Part shown: piece by piece, positions 10,141 through 15,657 of the stretch
Layout: every line of letters begins with the position of its first letter
Position numbering within the stretch: position 1 is the stretch's first letter
Source: Cladosporium sp. IMV 00045
Lineage: Eukaryota > Ascomycota > Dothideomycetes > Cladosporiales > Cladosporiaceae
Direction: 5' to 3'
Assembly (NCBI GenBank): GCA_001931905.2
Contig: MSJI02000416.1
Coordinates: 1 to 15,657, forward strand
Length of the DNA: 15,657 nucleotides
Position numbers and translations under genes: made by a program
The notes under the pieces: generated by a model
What the model was told of the DNA's origin: nothing
What the model saw: only the letters and a program-made list of their open reading frames with translations
Databases searched by the model: none

Positions 10141-11393
10141 ATGTCCAAATTCCAGCTCAAATGGGGCATCCTCGCCACGGGCGGCATCGCCGAGAGCTTC
10201 GCGCGCGACCTGTGGCCCAACCCCGAGACCCGTGGCGTTAAAGACATCGAGCACAAAGTCGTCGCCGCCGCGTCGTCTTCATCCTCCAAGCGCGCCGAGG
10301 ACTTCCTCAAAGAAGTGCGCGCCCCCGAGGGCGCGAAGGCGTACGGCTCCTACAAGGAGCTCGTGCAGGACCCCAACGTCGATATCATCTACGTCGCCAC
10401 GCCGCATAGCCACCACTACCAGAACGTCAGGCTGTGTCTCGAGGCGGGCAAGAATGTCCTCTGCGAGAAGGCGTTCACCACCAATGTGAAGCAGTTGGAG
10501 GTTTTGGTCAAGATTGCGAAGGAGAAGAACTTGTTCCTCATGGAAGCTGTGCGTGCTGCTATTCTCCGCGTCCCCTGTATCCGCATTCACTCACTAACAC
10601 TCCCATCTCCCAGGTCTGGACGCGCTACTTTCCCCTCTCAATCTACGTGCGCGACACCATCACGTCCGGCAAAATCGGCACCGTATACCGCACCTCCGCG
10701 GACCTGAGCAACCTCTCCCCACCCGAGACGAGCTTCGCCGACACCCACCGCATGGTCAACCCGGACCTGGCGGGCGGCGCGCTTCTCGACCTCGGAATCT
10801 ACGCCCTGACCTGGGTGTTCCAAACCCTCTACACGACGCAAAGCGACCCGCAACCGCCCAGCAGCGTCCTGGGCTCGATCCGCAAGTACAAAACCGGCGC
10901 GGACGAGCACACCAGCATGCTGTTGACGTTCCCGCGCTCGTCCGGCGGAGAGGCGCACGGCATCGCCACGACGAGCATGCGCGTGGCGTCGGACCCGGAC
11001 GGCAAAGGAACCGCGGGCCCCGCCATCCGCGTGCAGGGCGACAAGGGCGAGGTGCAAGTCTTCCACCCTGCGTACCGGCCGACGCGCACGAAGCTGGTGC
11101 TCAACGACGGCACCGTGGAGGAGAAGAGGTGGGATCCCTTCCCCGGTCCCGGGAAGGAGAGCGGGTGGAAGAATGGTTTCGGTGGAGGCTGGCAGAGCCC
11201 TGGTGAGGGGCAGGGGATGTTCTGGGAGGCGGATGAGTGTGCCAATGCCATTAGGGATGGGAGGAAGGAGGGGCAGTTTGAGAGTTTGGAGGAGAGTTTG
11301 ACGATTATGAGGGTCATGGATGAGGTCAGGAGGCAGAATGATATGAAGTATCCGGAGAATATTGAGACGGTCGAGTATCCTGTTGATTTGTAA
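10141..11393 (+). CDS. Gfo/Idh/MocA oxidoreductase (dihydrodiol / D-xylose 1-dehydrogenase type)
   Basis: Exons 10141-10548 and 10614-11393, with a 65-nt intron (GTGCGT...CAG, branch CTAAC) between codons 136 and 137; 395 residues. The Rossmann start WGILATGGIAESFA (8-21) binds NAD(P). VATPHSHHY (85-93) and CEKAFTTN (108-115) carry the family's EK motif with Lys110. The C-terminal domain has GGALLDLGIYAL (190-201), whose D195 and Y199 fit the Asp/Tyr catalytic pair of dimeric dihydrodiol dehydrogenases. Relatives oxidise D-xylose to xylonolactone or trans-dihydrodiols with NADP; which substrate applies here is not decided by sequence. Length is slightly above the usual 330-390. The ATG has strong context (CACCATGTC). 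Its 3' end faces the SDR gene. Confidence 0.9.
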
Positions 11394-11536
11394 GGATGAC
11401 ATGGTAGTCGGGTTGGGTTAACTTGGGACCGATGTGATTGGAATATATACGAGCAATGAGTACACGTAAATTGGCATCTATCCTTTCCAAACGGCTTTGA
11501 GTATATTCCACAAAAATTCCTCCGATCCTCCCAAAA

Positions 11537-12610
11537 TCACCACTCAATCTCCCTCTCCCCCTGCCAAAACCCCCCACTCCCACCGCCAAACTCCCCCAAC
11601 GCCAACAACACCGGCGTCCTCGCCCCCTCATCGACACTCTTCACGCCGCCACCCCTCGTCATATCCGTCTTGACATACCCCGGACAACACGCATTAACCA
11701 GCACGCCCCTCCCCCTCTCCCCTTCCAAACCAGCAAAAACCTTCGTCATCCCAATCTCCCCCGCCTTACTGACCGCGTACGCCGCGCTGGGGAAACCCGC
11801 TTCCTTCTCGCGGCCCTGCTCGACTGCGGTGGTGAATTGCTCCATTAGGGCGGTGATGCCCGGTAGGTCGTGGGCGGATGCCGCGGAGAGGAAAGCGCTG
11901 CGGATGCTCGAGCTGTATTTTGAGAGGTGCCCGGACATGGAGCAGACGTTCACGAGGCGGCCGTGAGGGCGGAGGAGGGGGAGGAGGAGTGGTGTGGCGT
12001 GGAGGGTGCCGTGGTAGTTGGTTTGGAGGGTGGTGCGGACGACGTTGATGCCGAAGCCTTGTAGGGCGATGCCTGGTGGGTAGGGGGCGGGTTAGCGTGT
12101 TGGGGCCGTCGTTTCGTCTCTTTTCATGATTCTCTCTGTTGGTTTTCCACGATCCCTCAAAGCCAAATGGAAAAAATCAAACTCACCGGCATTATTAACC
12201 ACCGCATCAATTCCCTCGGGATGCTCCCTGACCAACATGTCCCTGAACGCCTCTATACTGCCCTTCTCACTAATATCCAACTCCCAAAACTTCACCGTGA
12301 CATCCCCGCCGTCTCGCCCCAGCACTCCAGCTCCCTTCAAAACCGGATCGACTTCGAGGGCAGAAACAGCTTCGGCGCCGCGGGAAGGAGAGCGAGCGGT
12401 CAGGTATATCGTTAGGGGCCCGGATTTGAGAGGCGAGGTGGCGTAGGTGAGGGCGAGGTTGCGGACTGTTGGGAGGGGTTGGTTAGTCGATTTGGTTAGG
12501 AGGTGGTTTTTCGTTTTTTGGAGTAGTGGGAGGGTATTGTACGAACCGATGGCGAGGCCGATGCCTTTGTTCGCGCCCGTCACGGCGGCGACGCGGGATT
12601 CGATGGCCAT
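11537..12610 (-). CDS. short-chain dehydrogenase/reductase, carbonyl reductase (CBR1)-like
   Basis: Exons 12610-12547, 12465-12187 and 12072-11537; introns 12546-12466 (81 nt, unusual donor GTTCGT) and 12186-12073 (114 nt, GTGAGT), with CTAAC branch sites. The product is 292 residues. TGANKGIG (11-18) is the cofactor glycine motif and NNAG (112-115) stabilises the fold. The catalytic set is Ser159 in VNVCSMS, Tyr213 and Lys217 in YAVSK. A long insert between Ser and Tyr (about 162-210) is typical of the carbonyl reductase branch, which reduces aldehydes, ketones and quinones, usually with NADPH. A Gly-rich tail (GGGSGG) ends the protein. The start has A at -3 and G at +4. Splicing restores the frame exactly, which supports the unusual donor. 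Cytosolic; substrate unknown. Confidence 0.9.
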
Positions 12611-12651
12611 TTTGTTGGGGTTTTGGTCGTGGTTGGTGGGAGGGGAGGCAT
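12580..12651 (-). promoter_or_regulatory. upstream ORF overlapping the SDR start
   Basis: An ATG at 12651 (context CACAATGCC, A at -3) lies 41 nt before the SDR ATG in another frame. It runs 23 codons, crosses the main start and stops at TGA 12582-12580. If included in the mRNA it would compete with SDR translation. A TTTAAAA element at 12682-12676 is close, so transcription may start at or below this ATG. Confidence 0.35.
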
Positions 12652-13546
12652 TGTGTTGGAGAGAGATGTGGGATTTTTAAATGTATATGTATGTTTGTTA
12701 TCTCATGCTGTCATTCATTTTGGGGGTGCCCGAGGTCTGATGATTGCATGGAGATCGGCGTTTGGCGTCATGGAATTTGGGGAGATTTGTCGGCAATTCC
12801 AGTTAACAATAATCGTGAGGGAGATGTATATACCTATATAAGGTAATAGTAGGCCATAGTGATACGTATAGTGTGTGAGGTAGTGGGAGCAGTATTGAGC
12901 TCAGGACACGGGTTGCCCAGCATCATGTTTCATCTTGTGAGTGAGATACATGTATGCATGGAATTGAATATGATAAAACCTGATTGAAATAATGCCTCCA
13001 ACGACGATCCACCAAACAAAAGGCAGCGAACATTCAAGTGGACGCGAACAACAATTGCCCCAAAAAGAAGACACGCTCGTATGTATGATGACAAGGCAAC
13101 AATCAATGAAACAAAGAATGGCCCGATTGCAGTTTCGACATCAGGCGCTGTCACTACCTTGTCTATAAAACAAGAAAACCAACAATGAAAACCCAAGTAG
13201 CGCCCGACCGATCCTTTGATCAAACTCCTCAATTCCCATGCCAACGGTATACTAGCCATGCCGAATCAGAAACAGCCCCCAACAAAACCAGAATCCCATT
13301 CAACGGAGAGTTAAAAAAGAAAAAAACTGAAGAACGCCTCCGCTCACTGCCAATGATATGCCATACATGCCCAAAAGTGAGCCAAAAGTCAACAGCAGAA
13401 TCGCGTAAAAGGTCAAAGGGGGAAGAGCAGAAACCTCATATCATCATAACCGCTGAACTCAAACTCAAAAACGAAAATCAGAACGAACGACAGAAAAGCT
13501 CACAGAGCTTCGCAATCCAGTTGCGTTCAAACAGGGCCAGCCCGCT
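12652..13546. other. intergenic: SDR promoter and 3' region of the downstream-numbered gene
   Basis: About 0.9 kb, AT-richer than the coding parts, with TATA-like runs (about 12825-12840) and A-rich tracts (about 13311-13328). The half near 13546 is probably the 3' UTR of the 13547-14638 gene. Open frames here (up to about 120 codons) have no recognisable domain. Confidence 0.55.
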
Positions 13547-14638
13547 TTAGAAGAAATGATTCATGTGCCCGGGCACCCTGAGCCGGCACTTCTCGCAATC
13601 CGGGCGAAAACCCATGCTGATGCCGCGTTTGTTGATGCCCGCTTCTGCGGTTTCCATGGAGGAGGAAGAGGGACCAGAAGCAGTGGCAGAATCGCGCATG
13701 GGAGAACCGCAGCCGGAGCTCAGAGCGCCGCTGCGTTGGCGCTGTTTGCGCACCATCATCGAGCCGGGCCCGTCGGTGAAAGAAGTGGGCTGCTGGCTTT
13801 GTCTCAAAGTGGGATTGGAAGAAGTGCTGGATTGGGGGAGGGAGAGGGCGATTTGAGGCAGAGGGTGGTGGTGGCTGGAGTCGTCGACTCCTTGCATTTC
13901 CACGTCGCTCACGCTGAGGAGCTCAAGCTGCGAGCCGGCGGCTTCTGCTGCTGAGGGAGGCGTGGGGACTTCGTCTTCGTCTATGGGTGAAGGGACGTCG
14001 AGGCGGTCGGAGGTGGATGTCGACGAGCCGAGGTTCTCCTGCGGGTGGCGGCGGCGGATGTGCGTTTGGATTGGGCTGGTCTTGGGCCGGGGAATGGGAG
14101 GGACGATGGGGGTTGGGATGCGGTTGGCAGTGTTGGAGGATTGAGTCTGGGTCCGGATCTTCCAGGGGGGACGGAGATGGTTGAGGCCTTGATTGTTGAA
14201 AGAGGAGGCTGGGCTGCCAGGGCCGGTGGGTTGGGAGAAGTCGGCTGAGTCGGAGTCTTCGGACATCATCATGTCGACGTCTTCCTCGTCGGCACTCAGG
14301 GCTTGCGGACTGCCGGGCTCGGAGAGCATGGAGGATTGGTCGTCACTGTCATATTTGGGTTGCTGGGAGTGGTAGGACCGTGAGGGGCTGGAATAGATGT
14401 CCTGGGGTTGCCAGAGGGAGTCTGAGCCGAAGGAAGACAGGCCGAGGGTGGGGCGTGCTTTCTGGAGGGATGGTATTAGATATGTGGTGATGTTGGTATA
14501 GGTGATATATTGCTGACACACCTTATCGACGGGCTCAGTCTCGCCACGCAGACGGTCTGTCTCGCTGCTACGTCTGCGTTTTCGAACGGGAGCAGCCTGC
14601 ATCATGGTGGTGGGAATGTACGGCAGGACTTGAGGCAT
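13547..14638 (-). CDS. low-complexity, probably nuclear protein with C-terminal CxxC/HxxH motif
   Basis: Exons 14638-14522 and 14461-13547. The 60-nt intron (GTGTGT...CAG, branch CTAAT) is a multiple of three and free of stops, so read-through stays in frame; 343 residues when spliced. Residues 19-23 (RKRRR) form a basic patch resembling a nuclear signal. KARPTLGLSSFGSDSLW (40-56) follows. Then comes a long Ser/Pro/Gln-rich, probably disordered body with an acidic stretch at 95-114 and NRIPTPIVPPIP in the middle. The last residues DCEKCRLRVPGHMNHFF hold C328, C331, H338 and H341, a possible zinc site. I do not recognise a named family. The ATG at 14638 has weak context (T at -3); ATGATG at 14605, eleven codons on, has CACC before it and may be the true start. 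The frame continues upstream but looks non-coding there. Confidence 0.78.
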   Translation of the reverse strand: MPQVLPYIPTTMMQAAPVRKRRRSSETDRLRGETEPVDKVCQQYITYTNITTYLIPSLQKARPTLGLSSFGSDSLWQPQDIYSSPSRSYHSQQPKYDSDDQSSMLSEPGSPQALSADEEDVDMMMSEDSDSADFSQPTGPGSPASSFNNQGLNHLRPPWKIRTQTQSSNTANRIPTPIVPPIPRPKTSPIQTHIRRRHPQENLGSSTSTSDRLDVPSPIDEDEVPTPPSAAEAAGSQLELLSVSDVEMQGVDDSSHHHPLPQIALSLPQSSTSSNPTLRQSQQPTSFTDGPGSMMVRKQRQRSGALSSGCGSPMRDSATASGPSSSSMETAEAGINKRGISMGFRPDCEKCRLRVPGHMNHFF

Positions 14639-14640
14639 AC

Positions 14641-14668
14641 AAAGATGAAGAAGAAGAAGAAAGGAAGA
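14641..14668. repeat. GAA/TTC-rich tract in the leader of the CxxC/HxxH gene
   Basis: A GAA triplet run on the plus strand, hence a CTT-rich pyrimidine tract on the coding strand, directly in front of the ATG at 14638. Such tracts are common in fungal core promoters and leaders. Confidence 0.6.
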
Positions 14669-14792
14669 AGACCGGGTTGACCGGCTCAGGCTAACTTGGC
14701 CGGCGAATGGAAAGCAGACATGTAGTGGTTGGTGGTGGATGAGATGGGCAGGCAGAAGCAGAGCGTCTCGACGCTTCACATGGATTCTACTG

Positions 14793-14798
14793 CACGTG
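14793..14798. promoter_or_regulatory. CACGTG E-box
   Basis: A perfect CACGTG inside GCACGTGAC (minus strand GTCACGTGC), the type bound by fungal bHLH proteins of the Cbf1/Pho4 class, 155 nt upstream of the gene starting at 14638. A six-base site can be chance, but position and flanks fit. Confidence 0.35.
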
Positions 14799-14818
14799 AC
14801 GAGGAATATGCAGATGCT

Positions 14819-14871
14819 GGGTGTGTGTTGGTGTGTATGTACAGTATGTGTGTGATGTGTTGTTGTATGTG
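14819..14871. repeat. GT-rich microsatellite-like tract
   Basis: About 50 bases of imperfect TG/TGT repeats on the plus strand (CA-rich on the minus), between the divergent genes. No coding meaning seen. Confidence 0.75.
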
Positions 14872-14963
14872 ATAATATGCACGGGATAAGAGGTATACAG
14901 TAGTGACGAGGATGTGAAGCTGGACCGTTCCAGGCTGTGAGAGATGCCTCATCATCAGCCTGC

Positions 14964-14984
14964 CCACCTGCCACCTGCCACCTG
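14964..14984. repeat. three tandem CCACCTG units
   Basis: Three perfect 7-bp copies in a row, each containing CACCTG, an E-box-type hexamer. They sit in the divergent promoter between the CxxC/HxxH gene and DAHP synthase. Confidence 0.8.
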
Positions 14985-15202
14985 CGAATGAATGCATGTG
15001 GCTTCTCGCTGCAGAGTCCCCTCACTCACACCGATCACCGCCCCGATTCGACCCCACCAAAATTCACAGACAAGCCTTGCGCAGTGCTCCCAACTTTTTT
15101 TTTAGTACCAAAAGGACAAGCCAGTAGTCACCCAGTTCAGTCATAGTCTCATTCAATCATTATTTCCTTACTCACTCCCATATCCCCCAGTCCGTTCTCA
15201 CT

Positions 15203-15225
15203 TATATACCCTTTCTCTCGCGAGA
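15203..15225 (+). promoter_or_regulatory. likely core promoter of DAHP synthase: TATATA plus TCTCGCGAGA
   Basis: TATATA at 15203-15208 lies about 95 bases before the DAHP synthase ATG, followed by the perfect 10-bp palindrome TCTCGCGAGA (15216-15225) and a long CT-rich leader. Poly-T (15095-15103) further up could be a nucleosome-free element. Confidence 0.45.
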
Positions 15226-15301
15226 TACTTCTTCCGCCCGGCACTCCACCACGGTTATCTCTTGTCCCAGCCTCCTCCCATCCACTCACATCCCTTCCAA
15301 A

Positions 15302-15657
15302 ATGAGCGTAAACACCGCCGATGTCGTCGACGATGCCAGAGGTGCGTGTGTTTCTTCACCCGGGAGACACTGAGACACTCCAACGCTCGTCTCCTGCAGC
15401 ACTCCCACTAACCTCTGTCCTTCTTCCTCCCTCACAGTCCTTGGCTACGACCCTCTGATCCAGCCTCAGCTCCTCACCTCTGAGATCCCCGCCCCGGCCA
15501 ACTCCATCCCCACCGTCCTCAAGGGCCGCAAGGAGGCCATTGAGATCATCAAGCAGCGCGATGACCGTCTCCTCGTCGTCTGCGGTCCCTGCTCCATGCA
15601 CGACCCGGAGACCGCCGTAGAGTACTGCTCGCGCCTGGTCAAGCTCGCCGACAAGCT
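15302..15657 (+). CDS. 3-deoxy-D-arabino-heptulosonate 7-phosphate (DAHP) synthase, N-terminal part
   Basis: Exon 1 is 15302-15341, the intron 15342-15437 (96 nt, GTGCGT...CAG, branch CTAAC), and exon 2 runs from 15438 past the right edge. Eighty-six complete codons are visible out of about 370 usual for the family. The enzyme joins phosphoenolpyruvate and erythrose 4-phosphate in the first step of aromatic amino acid synthesis in the cytosol. Diagnostic stretches are LGYDPL after the splice, KGRKEAIEII, and DDRLLVVCGPCSMHDPETA, with the GPCSxHD signature of class I enzymes like yeast Aro3/Aro4. The early residues include the region that carries feedback control in these enzymes; which amino acid inhibits this one cannot be told. 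The start has CCAAA before ATG. Another AG near 15400 would break the match to the family. Confidence 0.93.

Noticed and set aside
10141..10707. Reading through the oxidoreductase intron, ending at 10707
   Set aside because: Removing 10549-10613 joins two exons that match one Gfo/Idh protein without a gap; read-through gives an unrelated tail.
13185..13550. 121-codon plus-strand frame rich in Lys/Ser/Glu
   Set aside because: It lies antisense to the probable 3' UTR of the 13547-14638 gene, and its Lys richness follows from A-rich DNA.
14639..15025. In-frame extension of the CxxC/HxxH protein up to 15025
   Set aside because: The added 129 residues translate GT/CA microsatellite and promoter-like sequence (His/Thr runs), not plausible protein; an ATG at 14638 or 14605 is preferred.
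15022..15174. Three near matches to the Gcn4/CPC1 site TGA(C/G)TCA (TCACTCA, TCAGTCA, TTACTCA) upstream of DAHP synthase
   Set aside because: Each has one mismatch in the core; such matches are expected by chance in a few hundred bases, though general amino acid control of this gene is biologically plausible.

Overview
The window looks like nuclear DNA of a filamentous ascomycete (Pezizomycotina). The genes are separated by hundreds of bases. Introns are short (50-114 nt) with GT...AG ends and CTAAC/CTGAC-like branch sites close to the acceptor. Leaders are pyrimidine-rich, starts have A at -3, and there are no Shine-Dalgarno operons. The order or genus cannot be read from the sequence alone.

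Layout. (1) 1-4384, minus: a large STAND/NACHT-type P-loop NTPase with a long helical, TPR-like C-terminal part, cut by the left edge. (2) 4385-8702: a 4.3-kb interval with no convincing protein gene. It holds one tRNA-Ala(UGC) gene with a 10-nt intron (7907-7987, minus), a few palindromes and a 15-bp tandem duplication. (3) 8703-9548, plus: an intronless class I SAM-dependent methyltransferase. (4) 10141-11393, plus: a two-exon Gfo/Idh/MocA oxidoreductase of the dihydrodiol dehydrogenase / D-xylose 1-dehydrogenase type. (5) 11537-12610, minus: a three-exon carbonyl-reductase-like short-chain dehydrogenase, convergent with the previous gene (143 bp between stops). (6) 13547-14638, minus: a low-complexity, probably nuclear protein ending in a compact C-x2-C-x6-H-x2-H motif. 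(7) 15302 to the right edge, plus: the first 86 codons of DAHP synthase, the entry enzyme of the shikimate pathway, sharing a 663-bp divergent promoter region with gene 6.

How they relate. There is no operon and no obvious single pathway. Methyltransferase, Gfo/Idh oxidoreductase and SDR side by side resemble tailoring enzymes, but no core synthase, transporter or regulator lies in the window, so a biosynthetic cluster is only a possibility. DAHP synthase is probably housekeeping. I see no transposase, CRISPR array, phage or plasmid function. The points most worth following are the C-terminal C2H2-like motif of gene 6, the NLR-like STAND protein, the tRNA with a non-canonical T-stem pair, and an upstream ORF overlapping the SDR start.
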